A stretch of 64,000 bases of DNA from Enterobacter chuandaensis. GTDB taxonomy: Bacteria; Pseudomonadota; Gammaproteobacteria; Enterobacterales; Enterobacteriaceae. Positions 30,455 to 39,759 of the stretch are shown here, one piece after another (the first letter of the stretch is position 1; each line of letters starts with the position of its first letter). The stretch is taken from NCBI RefSeq assembly GCF_003594915.1, contig NZ_QZCS01000016.1:44211-108210 (forward strand). Reading direction: 5' to 3'. Position numbers and translations under genes: made by a program. A model generated the notes under the pieces. That model had not been told where the DNA came from and searched no databases. It worked only from the letters and a program-made list of their open reading frames with translations.

Positions 30455-31768
30455 ATGACAGCAAAAAACCTGCGTGAACAAATTTCCAAACTCGTTGCTG
30501 AGTATGCCGATGAGGCATTAAGCCCGAAACCTTTTAATGCTGGTGTCAGCGTTGTACCACCTTCAGGTAAAGTCATCGGGGCTAAAGAGCTACAGCTGAT
30601 GGTTGAGGCTTCTTTAGATGGATGGCTTACAACGGGACGCTTTAATGATGCTTTCGAAAAGAAACTCGGTGAGTTTATTGGTGTACCACATGTATTAACC
30701 ACCACTTCGGGTTCTTCAGCAAACTTGTTAGCTTTGACCGCATTGACGTCGCCAAAGTTAGGAGACCGTGCGCTCAAACCCGGTGATGAAGTAATTACTG
30801 TTGCCGCCGGGTTCCCGACTACTGTTAACCCAACAATTCAGAATGGGTTGATTCCAGTTTTTGTTGATGTAGATATCCCAACGTATAATGTTGATGCTTC
30901 TCTTATTGAAGCTGCTGTGAGTGAAAAATCAAAAGCGATTATGATCGCGCACACCTTAGGTAACACATTTGATCTTACAGAAGTTCGCCGCATCGCGGAT
31001 AAGTATAATCTGTGGTTAATTGAAGACTGCTGCGATGCTCTGGGCTCGACATATGATGGCCAGATGGTAGGTACTTTCGGGGATATTGGTACAGTAAGTT
31101 TTTATCCGGCCCACCATATTACGATGGGTGAGGGCGGAGCTGTGTTCACCAAATCAGGTGAATTAAAGAAATTGATTGAATCTTTCCGAGACTGGGGACG
31201 TGATTGTTACTGCGCTCCTGGTTGTGATAATACCTGTGGGAAACGTTTTGGTCAGCAGTTGGGTTCTCTGCCATTTGGATATGATCACAAATACACCTAC
31301 TCGCATTTGGGATATAACCTGAAAATTACGGATATGCAGGCTGCTTGTGGCCTTGCACAGCTCGAACGAGTGGAAGAGTTTGTGCAAAAACGCAAAGAGA
31401 ATTTTGCATACCTTAAAAATGGTTTGCAATCCTGCGCTGAGTTTTTGGAATTACCGGAAGCTACGGAGAAATCTGATCCATCCTGGTTTGGTTTCCCTAT
31501 TACGCTGAAAGAAACTAGCGGTGTTGAACGCATTGATTTGGTCAAGTTTCTTGATGAAGCTAAAATTGGTACCCGTCTGTTATTCGCTGGCAATCTGACG
31601 CGTCAGCCATATTTTGCAAATGTGAAATATCGTGTTGTGGGGCGATTAACAAATACAGACCGTATTATGAATCAAACTTTCTGGATTGGTATTTATCCAG
31701 GGCTGACTACCGAGCACCTGGACTACGTCGTGAGTAAGTTTGAAGAATTCTTTGGTTTGAACTTTTAA
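30455..31768 (+). CDS. rfbH: CDP-4-keto-6-deoxyglucose 3-dehydrase (DdhC/RfbH)
   Basis: PMP-dependent [2Fe-2S] dehydrase (E1) that removes the 3-hydroxyl together with DdhD. It is an aminotransferase-fold enzyme in which the usual Schiff-base lysine is replaced by His220 in F-Y-P-A-H-H. This replacement is diagnostic of E1. The cluster ligands follow the spacing C-X57-C-X1-C-X7-C at Cys193, Cys251, Cys253 and Cys261. The length is 437 aa as in Salmonella. All functional residues are intact. Confidence 0.97.
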   Translation: MTAKNLREQISKLVAEYADEALSPKPFNAGVSVVPPSGKVIGAKELQLMVEASLDGWLTTGRFNDAFEKKLGEFIGVPHVLTTTSGSSANLLALTALTSPKLGDRALKPGDEVITVAAGFPTTVNPTIQNGLIPVFVDVDIPTYNVDASLIEAAVSEKSKAIMIAHTLGNTFDLTEVRRIADKYNLWLIEDCCDALGSTYDGQMVGTFGDIGTVSFYPAHHITMGEGGAVFTKSGELKKLIESFRDWGRDCYCAPGCDNTCGKRFGQQLGSLPFGYDHKYTYSHLGYNLKITDMQAACGLAQLERVEEFVQKRKENFAYLKNGLQSCAEFLELPEATEKSDPSWFGFPITLKETSGVERIDLVKFLDEAKIGTRLLFAGNLTRQPYFANVKYRVVGRLTNTDRIMNQTFWIGIYPGLTTEHLDYVVSKFEEFFGLNF

Positions 31769-31794
31769 TTTTTAAAATATTGGTGATTGTGGTG

Positions 31795-32715
31795 ATGAAC
31801 AATAAAGAATATGTTGTTTTAACTGGGGCATCCGGATTTATAGGTAAGCATATGCTCAAAGCTTTGCAACACGTTGGCTTGTTTGTCATCGCAATCAGCC
31901 GTAATGTTGGGAATTATCATAATAGTACTACCCCTGGTTTAAAGTGGTGTGACTGGGAAAGTATCGACTCGGCAGTAGACGAAATGCCGATTGATGCAGT
32001 TATGGTCGGAGTTATTCATCTTGCTACAGAATATGGACGTAATACATCGTCACTGATGGAAGTTGAAGATGGAAACGTTGTAAAACCATTGAAACTTCTT
32101 GATTTGGCTGTTAAAAAACAAGCATCTATATTCTTAAATACAGATAGTTTTTTTGCAAAAGAAGCTTTTGATTATCAATATATGCGGCCATATATAATGA
32201 CGAAAAGGCATTTTAATGAGATAGGAAGGTATTATAGCGATAATCATGATATTAGTTTTGTAAACATGAGACTTGAACATGTATACGGACCAGGAGATGC
32301 TGAAACTAAGTTTGTACCCCATATTCTATCCCGATTATGCAATGGGGATTTAGATATCCATTGTACTTCAGGACAGCAGATAAGAGATTTCACTTACGTC
32401 GATGATGTTGTCTCGGCATATTTGGTGGTTTTAGACAAGATTAGCGAAGTACCTACCTATATTGAATATCAGGTTGGTACAGGACATGGTGTTAATTTAA
32501 AAGAATTTCTTCTTTATTTACATGAGATGATACCTGGTTCTCCTGGTTCATTTAAATTCGGGGCTTTGGAGCAGAGAAAAAATGAAATAATGAAATCTGT
32601 TGCTAATAATGAAGGGCTAATATTGTTGGGATGGCAACCAAAATACGATTATAAAAGTGGTATTAGGGAAATGCTAAATGCTTATTCATTTGTTTGTGCA
32701 GAGAAAAAATCTTAA
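31795..32715 (+). CDS. rfbJ: CDP-abequose synthase (Abe/RfbJ)
   Basis: SDR reductase giving CDP-abequose from the DdhC/D product. From memory it closely resembles Salmonella group B RfbJ along its length, including H-L-A-T-E-Y-G, F-L-N-T-D-S-F-F-A-K and M-R-L-E-H-V-Y-G-P-G-D. The cofactor loop is G-A-S-G-F-I-G (11-17) and the catalytic pair Tyr133-X3-Lys137. No paratose synthase/tyvelose epimerase pair follows, so abequose is the expected sugar. ATG 31795 gives 306 aa; a TTG at 31780 in the same frame is less likely. A related C-4 stereochemistry cannot be excluded by eye. Confidence 0.9.
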   Translation: MNNKEYVVLTGASGFIGKHMLKALQHVGLFVIAISRNVGNYHNSTTPGLKWCDWESIDSAVDEMPIDAVMVGVIHLATEYGRNTSSLMEVEDGNVVKPLKLLDLAVKKQASIFLNTDSFFAKEAFDYQYMRPYIMTKRHFNEIGRYYSDNHDISFVNMRLEHVYGPGDAETKFVPHILSRLCNGDLDIHCTSGQQIRDFTYVDDVVSAYLVVLDKISEVPTYIEYQVGTGHGVNLKEFLLYLHEMIPGSPGSFKFGALEQRKNEIMKSVANNEGLILLGWQPKYDYKSGIREMLNAYSFVCAEKKS

Positions 32716-32742
32716 TAAATTCAAAAAACATTTAAGACACAG

Positions 32743-34050
32743 TTGAACAATAATATAGTGAAATATAAATTGTTAAAGATTCCAAATCATTTAATCGTTG
32801 CCTGTTCTTCTTGGTTATCTAAAATAGTAATTGCTGGCGTACAACTTGCAAGCATAACTTATCTTCTTTCTATATTGGGAGAGGAGAAGTATGCGGCATT
32901 TAGCCTATTAACTGGATTGTTAGTATGGTGTAGCATTGTGGATTTTGGTATTGGGACTGGTCTTCAAAATTACATATCAGAATTCAGAGCAAAAAATAAA
33001 GATTATAGACCATTGATTAAAGCTGCATTGCAATTGAGTTTCGGTGCAATTCTCTTATTCATTGTGTTATTTTATTTTTTATCTGGGGTTGTCTCATCAC
33101 GTTATCTTTCATCATTTTATGAGATTCTCCAGGGCAAGGCTAGTTCTATTTTCTTTATTGCATGCTTAGTGTTTAGTTCTATAGGTATTGGCACTATTGC
33201 ATATAAAATCCTCTTCGCTGAATTAGTTGGCTGGAAAGCTAATATTTTGAACGCATCATCGTACATGGTGGGTTTACTAGGACTTCTATATGTATATTAT
33301 GCAAAAATTCCTATCGACATAAAAGAATCACTGGTGATTGTATATTTGCCTGTTGGGGCTATTTCTGGCCTCTATATTATCTATAGATATTTCAAACTCT
33401 TTCATATAAAAACGACTAAATATCATTACTTAACTCTCCTTCGCAGATCTTCTGGTTTTTTCATTTTTACATTACTGTCTATTATAGTTCTTCAGACAGA
33501 TTATATTGTTATATCACAAAGACTTGCACCAACTGATATTGTTCAATATACGATAACAATGAAGGTGTTTGGATTAGTATTCTTCATTTATACAGCTGTA
33601 CTACAAGCACTATGGCCAATATGCGCTGAACTAAGAGTAAAGCGCGAGTGGAAGAAACTTAATAAAATGGTCGGCGTAAACATTTTATCTGGTTCTCTTT
33701 TCGTGATTGCCTGTACAATGTTAGCTTATGTTTTTAGAGTACAGATATTTGCAATAATTGCGAAGGGTATTACATACCAAGTTTCTATATGGTCATTTGT
33801 ATTAATAGCAATCTATTTTTGTTTGCGTGTTTGGTGTGATACATATGCAATGCTCCTGCAAAGTATGAATTATCTAAAAATACTTTGGCTGATGGTTCCA
33901 CTACAGGCAGTTATCGGGTTTATTTCTCAATGGTATTTCTCGTCTGCATATGGAATCAATGGTGTATTACTTGGATTAATTATCTCTTTTGCCCTGACTG
34001 TGTTTTGGGGACTTCCAGTAGCTTATGTTATAAAAGCAAAAAAGGTTTAA
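32743..34050 (+). CDS. wzx: Wzx O-antigen flippase (RfbX-like)
   Basis: Polytopic inner-membrane protein, about 12 segments, that flips the undecaprenyl-linked O unit. It resembles Salmonella group B RfbX as remembered, for example L-G-E-E-K-Y-A and V-D-F-G-I-G-T-G-L-Q-N-Y-I-S-E. No ATG is available near the N-terminus. TTG 32743 gives 435 aa, while GTG 32758 would align exactly with the Salmonella start; no strong ribosome site favours either. Very A+T-rich. wbaV begins 4 bases after its stop. Confidence 0.93.
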   Translation: MNNNIVKYKLLKIPNHLIVACSSWLSKIVIAGVQLASITYLLSILGEEKYAAFSLLTGLLVWCSIVDFGIGTGLQNYISEFRAKNKDYRPLIKAALQLSFGAILLFIVLFYFLSGVVSSRYLSSFYEILQGKASSIFFIACLVFSSIGIGTIAYKILFAELVGWKANILNASSYMVGLLGLLYVYYAKIPIDIKESLVIVYLPVGAISGLYIIYRYFKLFHIKTTKYHYLTLLRRSSGFFIFTLLSIIVLQTDYIVISQRLAPTDIVQYTITMKVFGLVFFIYTAVLQALWPICAELRVKREWKKLNKMVGVNILSGSLFVIACTMLAYVFRVQIFAIIAKGITYQVSIWSFVLIAIYFCLRVWCDTYAMLLQSMNYLKILWLMVPLQAVIGFISQWYFSSAYGINGVLLGLIISFALTVFWGLPVAYVIKAKKV

Positions 34051-34054
34051 AATT

Positions 34055-35056
34055 ATGCTCGTTTCATTTTGTGTACCTACGTATAATAGAAAAACATTCT
34101 TAGAAGAATTGCTAAATAGTATTGAAAATCAGAAGAAACCAAACTTTGATATAGAGGTTTGCATTTCAGATAATGCTTCTACGGATGGTACGGACATCAT
34201 GATCGACATTTGGCGGAACAAATATAGTTTCCCCATTGTATATAAGCGTAATAGTGAAAATGTTGGCCCGGATAAAAATTTCCTTGAAGCGGTATCTTTG
34301 GCTAAAGGGGATTACTGTTGGATCTTTGGAAGTGATGATGCTCTCGCTGATGACGCTTTAGTTATTTTGGAGTCTTATCTTATTTCCAATGGGGATATAT
34401 ATCTATGTGATAGGTGCGAAACCGGATATAACTTAAATGATATAAAAAACCCACATCGTTCTTGGCTAAGTATTAAGGATAAATTAAACATTCTTGATGA
34501 AGAATTAGATAGAATTAATTATTTTAAAAGTTGTCTATCTATAGGTGGTGTTTTTAGTTATCTAAGTTCCTTAGTTGTAAAAAGACAGAGGTGGACTGCT
34601 GTAAAATTTGATAATTCTTTTATTGGAACTTCTTACCCTCATGTTTTCATTATGATGAATATATTTAATAATAATGGATGCCGGTTACATTATATCTCGA
34701 AGCCTCTTGTGCTTTGTCGTGGAGACAATGATACATTCGCGCACGAAGGCAAGGCACATAGAATAAAGATTGATTTTATGGGTTATTTTAAACTGGCTGA
34801 TACTTTATACGCTAATAATCCAGTTCTCAAGAGGGAGTTTGAAAGTATTTTATTAAGTGAAAGACCTTGGATATATACAACATTAGCTGTTGCATGTTAT
34901 GGCGATACAGCGGATAAAAGAGATATTTCAGACTTCTATGCTCGGTTAGGGTACTCAAAGAATCTAACTGGTACCTTACTCAGATTTGGGTTTTTAGCTG
35001 GATATGCTAAAAATGTTGATATCATCAAGAGATGCTTAAAAAAAATAAGCAAATGA
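34055..35056 (+). CDS. wbaV: Abequosyltransferase WbaV (RfbV-like)
   Basis: GT2-family transferase that attaches abequose (or tyvelose/paratose in other serogroups) to the mannose of the O unit. It has S-F-C-V-P-T-Y-N-R at 4-12, S-D-N-A-S-T-D-G-T at 38-46 and the metal loop G-S-D-D at 92-95. Length (333 aa) and many stretches such as G-D-Y-C-W-I-F-G-S-D-D-A-L-A match Salmonella WbaV as remembered. Its presence fixes a 3,6-dideoxyhexose branch. Followed by a 53-base gap with no repeat or IS remnant. Confidence 0.92.
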   Translation: MLVSFCVPTYNRKTFLEELLNSIENQKKPNFDIEVCISDNASTDGTDIMIDIWRNKYSFPIVYKRNSENVGPDKNFLEAVSLAKGDYCWIFGSDDALADDALVILESYLISNGDIYLCDRCETGYNLNDIKNPHRSWLSIKDKLNILDEELDRINYFKSCLSIGGVFSYLSSLVVKRQRWTAVKFDNSFIGTSYPHVFIMMNIFNNNGCRLHYISKPLVLCRGDNDTFAHEGKAHRIKIDFMGYFKLADTLYANNPVLKREFESILLSERPWIYTTLAVACYGDTADKRDISDFYARLGYSKNLTGTLLRFGFLAGYAKNVDIIKRCLKKISK

Positions 35057-35109
35057 ATGCTAAAAAATCAGTTTACTTTATTTTCTGCCATTAAAAATGA
35101 GATATATGT

Positions 35110-36300
35110 ATGGTACTAATAGCTTGGATTCTTGTTATAGCTCTATATCTGATTTGTGGCATACTTTATCTACAATTCCCACAATTATCACCTCTCGGAG
35201 CATTATCATTCCCTGATACAGTTAATGATCTAGCTATAGTAATTATAATAGGTATGTGTGGCGTATGTATGGGTTATTTATCCTTTTCAAAGGTCAGACT
35301 TATAGGTATAAGAGATTTTAATAATCCAAGTTTTATTAACTTTTGTTCGATGTGTTTCGCAATTGCAGCGCTCCTTGTTTTTTATTTAGGTGTCCATTCT
35401 TATGGAGGTTATTTCTCTTTCATCCATACTCCTTATGCACCGATCTATGAAGGAAGTGCCGAAAATGAAACCAAGGATGTTCTTATTTCTTCATCTGGTT
35501 TACTCTCAATTTATGCTTTGTTGACTAGTATTAGAACACAAATAAAAAATACGACTTTATTTAATAAAATAGTTATAATAATTTCTTTATTTGTTCTTAT
35601 CTCTATCTTTATTCAAGGTCGCAGAGAGAATTTGATATTATTGATTTTTTGCTTTATTTCATATTATCTATTAAGCAGCAGTATCAATTTTTTACGTATT
35701 ATTAAAGTTTTACTTATTTTTACTATTTTATTTTTTATAGCTGGGCTAGGTCTGTATCTTCGCGAAAGCACCTCCACATCGGGTGGTAGTATTATTACAG
35801 CAATTCCCTTTGCTATTATGTATGAAACACATTTTTCTTTAGCGACATTAGCTAATGAAGTCAGAGGGCATTTGTATAACAATTTGCCTTATGGTGGTGT
35901 TCTGGAGATTTTATCACCGATACTGTTCATTATCCCAGCATTTATATATGGTGTTTTAGGTTTAGATAAGCAAAAATTATTCGAAAATACTGAAATCCGT
36001 TATTATGAAGATAAAGGGGGGCAGTTTATTTTTACTGAAGGATTTCACTCTTTGGGGTATGTCGGAGTTTTTATTCACGGACTAATGCTTGGGATAACGT
36101 TGATAGTTTTTTACCGCATAGCAAAAAAGAGTGGATTAATAATTTATCATTTCCCAATTGTTTCATTGATTTTTGTAGCAATGCGAAAAGATCTGACATA
36201 TGGTGTTAAATATATCTCCTTGTTATTAATTTTTATGATCTTCTTTTATTTTGTATATAAATTGCTACCACTCAAGACAGGTAAAATAGATGATGCATAA
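35110..36300 (+). CDS. wzy: Wzy O-antigen polymerase
   Basis: Predicted O-antigen polymerase: 396 aa, almost entirely hydrophobic with about 10 to 12 membrane segments and one larger periplasmic-type loop near residues 240-320 (contains R-Y-Y-E-D-K-G-G-Q-F-I-F-T-E-G). Wzy proteins have little sequence conservation; the call rests on topology and on the cluster lacking any other polymerase. Salmonella group B keeps wzy outside the cluster, so an in-cluster wzy is a difference. It is extremely A+T-rich. The last 11 bases overlap the next gene. Confidence 0.85.
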   Translation: MVLIAWILVIALYLICGILYLQFPQLSPLGALSFPDTVNDLAIVIIIGMCGVCMGYLSFSKVRLIGIRDFNNPSFINFCSMCFAIAALLVFYLGVHSYGGYFSFIHTPYAPIYEGSAENETKDVLISSSGLLSIYALLTSIRTQIKNTTLFNKIVIIISLFVLISIFIQGRRENLILLIFCFISYYLLSSSINFLRIIKVLLIFTILFFIAGLGLYLRESTSTSGGSIITAIPFAIMYETHFSLATLANEVRGHLYNNLPYGGVLEILSPILFIIPAFIYGVLGLDKQKLFENTEIRYYEDKGGQFIFTEGFHSLGYVGVFIHGLMLGITLIVFYRIAKKSGLIIYHFPIVSLIFVAMRKDLTYGVKYISLLLIFMIFFYFVYKLLPLKTGKIDDA

Positions 36301-37363
36301 GGTACTTTTCATTAGTGCTTTCCATCCTGGAGCTAAAGGAACAATTGGTGCGGGGGAGGCAATATGTGGCGATAATTTAAAAAAGCATATAGCTAATGGT
36401 AGCGAAGTTGATGTTATCGTGTTGTCTCCGGCATCACAACATGAAAACCCGGATTTAAAAAAGTTATGTCATTCATATGAATTAATTAACGTTGATAAAT
36501 TAGACTATGTTAAAGGTATTCTCTTTAACCTAAAAAACAGATCATTTTTAGCTCCATGGTTTTTTACTCGGGTCAGCAAAAAGTTAGTTGATTATGTTAA
36601 TAAAAGATTGAAGGAAACAACGTATGATCTGATTTGGCTAGATTTTCCTTCTGTCTTAGGTGTGGTTAAACATATTTCACATAACAATATCATATATTTT
36701 GCACATGATGTTGTATCGCAACGAACGAGTCGCTCTTTGTTAAAAAAACCGATAAATTCAGAAATTTTAGGTATCGAGGCTGATTTGTTTAATAGTTTGT
36801 CGTCAATAATTGCGATGTCTAATAAAGATAGAGATTTAATTAACTCCATGAATTACTATGGAAATGTTGAAGTCGCAGAACTTGGTAAACAAAAAGTTGG
36901 TGAGGTTTTTAATTCTGTACCGATTGAAGAAATAGTTTCTGAATTTATGAATAAAAAAAATATTATTTTTTTTGGTAATATGACTCGCTCTGAAAACCAT
37001 TGGTCTATAATATGGTTTATATTTTTTGTATTCTTGAGACTGAAACGCAAACAACCTAATCTTCATTTCTGGATTTTAGGTTTAGGTCCACGACGCCTGT
37101 TAAAGATTGTTGGTAGTTGCATTGCAAATGTTCATGTTGTTGGTGCTGTGTCTGATCCTACGTTAGCCTTCCAAAAATCAGATTTAAGCGTTGCCCCATT
37201 GTTATATGGTGCCGGCGTAAAAATTAAAGTACTTCAAATGCTTGATGCTGGAGCTAAAGTTGTTGCCACAGAGGTTGGGGCTGAAGGAATTCAGAAGCAT
37301 AAAGATCTTTATGTAGTTGATAAAGAGAATATTGGAATAAAAATATTACAATTGTTGGATTAA
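36290..37363 (+). CDS. Glycosyltransferase, candidate O-unit mannosyltransferase
   Basis: GT-B type glycosyltransferase of unassigned specificity, 357 aa. The N-terminus K-V-L-F-I-S-A-F-H-P-G-A-K-G-T-I-G-A-G-E and the C-terminal stretch L-Y-G-A-G-V-K-I-K-V-L-Q-M-L-D-A-G-A-K-V mark a GT4-like donor-binding domain. It occupies the slot of WbaU (mannosyltransferase) in Salmonella group B but does not resemble WbaU as remembered. By elimination, with rhamnosyl-, galactosyl- and abequosyltransferases assigned, it should add mannose to rhamnose. It may correspond to the beta-mannosyltransferase WbaO of groups D2/E1 (inference from gene order). Confidence 0.72.
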   Translation: MMHKVLFISAFHPGAKGTIGAGEAICGDNLKKHIANGSEVDVIVLSPASQHENPDLKKLCHSYELINVDKLDYVKGILFNLKNRSFLAPWFFTRVSKKLVDYVNKRLKETTYDLIWLDFPSVLGVVKHISHNNIIYFAHDVVSQRTSRSLLKKPINSEILGIEADLFNSLSSIIAMSNKDRDLINSMNYYGNVEVAELGKQKVGEVFNSVPIEEIVSEFMNKKNIIFFGNMTRSENHWSIIWFIFFVFLRLKRKQPNLHFWILGLGPRRLLKIVGSCIANVHVVGAVSDPTLAFQKSDLSVAPLLYGAGVKIKVLQMLDAGAKVVATEVGAEGIQKHKDLYVVDKENIGIKILQLLD

Positions 37364-37370
37364 TATAAAT

Positions 37371-38315
37371 ATGTATTCATTTACTTTAATTGTACCAACA
37401 TATAACGCAGGTGATAGATGGAAAGAATGGTTTATTGCTCTTGGGAAACAAACTATTCAACCATCAGAGCTAATTATAATTGACTCTTCATCTGTTGATA
37501 AGACGGCAGAAATAGCGAAAGAATTTGGTTGCAAATTAATCATAATCCCTTCAAGTGAATTTAACCACGGTGGTTCAAGAAATAGAGCACTCTCCAATGC
37601 GGCCGGAAGTGAACTAGTTGTATTTATGACGCAGGATGCCATCCTTGACAATGAGGATGCGTTGGCTCAAATGATAGCTGTATTTCGAGATCCTGAAGTT
37701 GCCGCTGTTTGCGGAAGACAAATTCCTCATTATGATGCAAACCCTTTAGCGATTCATGCCAGAAATTTTAATTATAGTTCTGATTCTCAAATAAAAAGCC
37801 AGTCTGATATAAATACTTTCGGTATTAAAACAGTATTTATGTCGAATTCCTTTGCTGCCTATAGGCGTACCGTTTTTGAACAATTAGGTGGTTTTCCTGA
37901 ACATACAATTCTCGCCGAGGATATGTTTATGGCAGCAAAAATGATTCAGGCAGGTTATAAGGTCGCGTACTGTGCTGAGGCAGTAGTAAGACATTCTCAC
38001 AACTATACACCGCAAGAAGAGTTCCAACGATATTTTGATACTGGCGTATTCCATGCATGCACACCATGGATCCAGCGCGATTTTGGCGGCGCTGGTGGTG
38101 AAGGATTACGGTTTGTTAAGTCCGAAATGCGATTTCTTCTTAAAGAGGCCCCCTTATGGATTCCCAGGGCGCTACTTACAACAGTTGCTAAGCTTTTAGG
38201 ATATAAGTTAGGAAAACGTTGGCAGTCGCTACCATTGCCTCTGTGCCGGACTTTAAGTATGTACAAGAGTTACTGGAACAATGTCCAGGGATCAAAAACG
38301 AAAGAGATAAGATAA
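37371..38315 (+). CDS. wbaN: Rhamnosyltransferase WbaN (RfbN-like)
   Basis: GT2-family enzyme expected to add rhamnose from dTDP-rhamnose to galactose-diphosphate-undecaprenol. Visible motifs are L-I-V-P-T-Y-N-A-G (6-14), I-D-S-S-S-V-D-K-T (37-45), the rhamnosyltransferase-type F-N-H-G-G-S-R-N (64-71) and T-Q-D-A (87-90), followed by A-E-D-M-F-M-A. The 314 aa length equals Salmonella WbaN as remembered. Its position directly before manC-manB-wbaP is also the Salmonella order. Confidence 0.9.
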   Translation: MYSFTLIVPTYNAGDRWKEWFIALGKQTIQPSELIIIDSSSVDKTAEIAKEFGCKLIIIPSSEFNHGGSRNRALSNAAGSELVVFMTQDAILDNEDALAQMIAVFRDPEVAAVCGRQIPHYDANPLAIHARNFNYSSDSQIKSQSDINTFGIKTVFMSNSFAAYRRTVFEQLGGFPEHTILAEDMFMAAKMIQAGYKVAYCAEAVVRHSHNYTPQEEFQRYFDTGVFHACTPWIQRDFGGAGGEGLRFVKSEMRFLLKEAPLWIPRALLTTVAKLLGYKLGKRWQSLPLPLCRTLSMYKSYWNNVQGSKTKEIR

Positions 38316-38316
38316 A

Positions 38317-39759
38317 ATGTCTGTTCTTCCCGTAATAATGGCAGGCGGTACAGGCAGCCGTCTGTGGCCGCTTTCTCGTGAATATCATCCTAAACAATTT
38401 CTTAGCGTTGAAGGTAAGTTTTCGATGCTACAAAATACGATATCCAGATTAGCGCCTCTCACAACGGCTTCGCCTGTGGTTATTTGTAACGACCGCCATC
38501 GCTTTCTCGTGGCGGAACAACTTCGAGCCATTAATAAACTTGCCAATAATATTATTCTTGAACCTGTAGGCCGTAATACAGCTCCAGCGATTGCACTAGC
38601 TGCATTAGGTGCTCGGCAGAATTCGTTGAATAATGATCCTATCTTACTGATTCTCGCAGCGGATCATGTTATTCGAGATGAGGCTGCTTTTATTCGGGCA
38701 ATTAAGCAGGCTGAACCTCTTGCTCAGCAAGGTAAACTTGTGACGTTTGGCATCGTCCCTACGCATGCCGAGACGGGTTATGGATACATACGACGTGGTG
38801 AACATCTCGGGGAAGATGCTTTTGCTGTTGCTGAGTTTGTCGAGAAGCCTGATTTTGACACTGCCTGCCATTATCTTGAAACTGGGAAATATTATTGGAA
38901 TAGTGGTATGTTCCTTTTTCGTGCAAGCGCTTATCTAAATGAATTAAAGAAATTATCTCCAGATATCTATCTTGCATGCGAAAAAGCAATAGGGCGTGTC
39001 AATCCCGATCTTGATTTCATTCGTATTGATCAAGAGGCATTTACGCTTTGCCCCAGTGATTCTATAGATTATGCCGTTATGGAGCATACGCAGCATGGGG
39101 TAGTTGTGCCAATGGATGCAGGCTGGTCAGATGTGGGGTCATGGTCTTCGTTATGGGATATTTCTGTAAAAGATCAGCAAAGAAATGTCCTTCACGGCGA
39201 TGTATTTATACACAAAAGTGAAGATAATTATATTTATTCTGAAAGTGCATTTGTAAGTACTTTGGGCGTCACTAATCTTGTTATTGTTCAAACAGCTGAT
39301 GCTGTGCTTGTTGCGAGTAAAAATGATGTACAAGACGTTAAGAAAATAGTAGACCATTTAAAACAAAAAAACAGAAGTGAATATAAGCAACATCAAGAAG
39401 TTTTTCGTCCTTGGGGAAAATATAACATAATCGATAGCGGTGATGGCTATTTAGTCAAACGTATTACTGTTAACCCAGGAGGGAAATTTGTTGCGCAAAT
39501 GCATTACCATCGTGCTGAACATTGGGTTGTAGTATCTGGTACTGCCCGTGTCACAAAGGGAGAGCAGACATTCTTAGTCTCTGAAAATGAGTCAACCTTT
39601 ATCCCGTTTCAGACAATTCATGCGCTAGAAAATCCAGGAATAACTCCATTAGAATTAATAGAAATCCAGTCTGGCTCTTACCTTGGCGAGGATGATATTA
39701 TCCGCCTTGAACAGCGTTCGGGATTTTCAGAGGAAGGGAATGATGAACCAGGTAAGTAA
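38317..39759 (+). CDS. manC: Mannose-1-phosphate guanylyltransferase, O-antigen copy (ManC2)
   Basis: Second GDP-mannose pyrophosphorylase of the window, here serving the O-antigen mannose. It has [12 protein letters not shown] in the N-terminal domain and a cupin-like C-terminus with [10 protein letters not shown]. The 480 aa length compares with 478 for the colanic copy. The two proteins are alike but the DNA here is much richer in A+T, indicating separate histories rather than recent duplication. Its 3' end overlaps manB2 by 17 bases. Confidence 0.96.
   Translation: MSVLPVIMAGGTGSRLWPLSREYHPKQFLSVEGKFSMLQNTISRLAPLTTASPVVICNDRHRFLVAEQLRAINKLANNIILEPVGRNTAPAIALAALGARQNSLNNDPILLILAADHVIRDEAAFIRAIKQAEPLAQQGKLVTFGIVPTHAETGYGYIRRGEHLGEDAFAVAEFVEKPDFDTACHYLETGKYYWNSGMFLFRASAYLNELKKLSPDIYLACEKAIGRVNPDLDFIRIDQEAFTLCPSDSIDYAVMEHTQHGVVVPMDAGWSDVGSWSSLWDISVKDQQRNVLHGDVFIHKSEDNYIYSESAFVSTLGVTNLVIVQTADAVLVASKNDVQDVKKIVDHLKQKNRSEYKQHQEVFRPWGKYNIIDSGDGYLVKRITVNPGGKFVAQMHYHRAEHWVVVSGTARVTKGEQTFLVSENESTFIPFQTIHALENPGITPLELIEIQSGSYLGEDDIIRLEQRSGFSEEGNDEPGK

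Noticed and set aside
35057..35109. H-repeat or IS remnant between wbaV and wzy, as in Salmonella D2
   Set aside because: Only 53 bases of A+T-rich sequence; no inverted repeat or transposase fragment seen.
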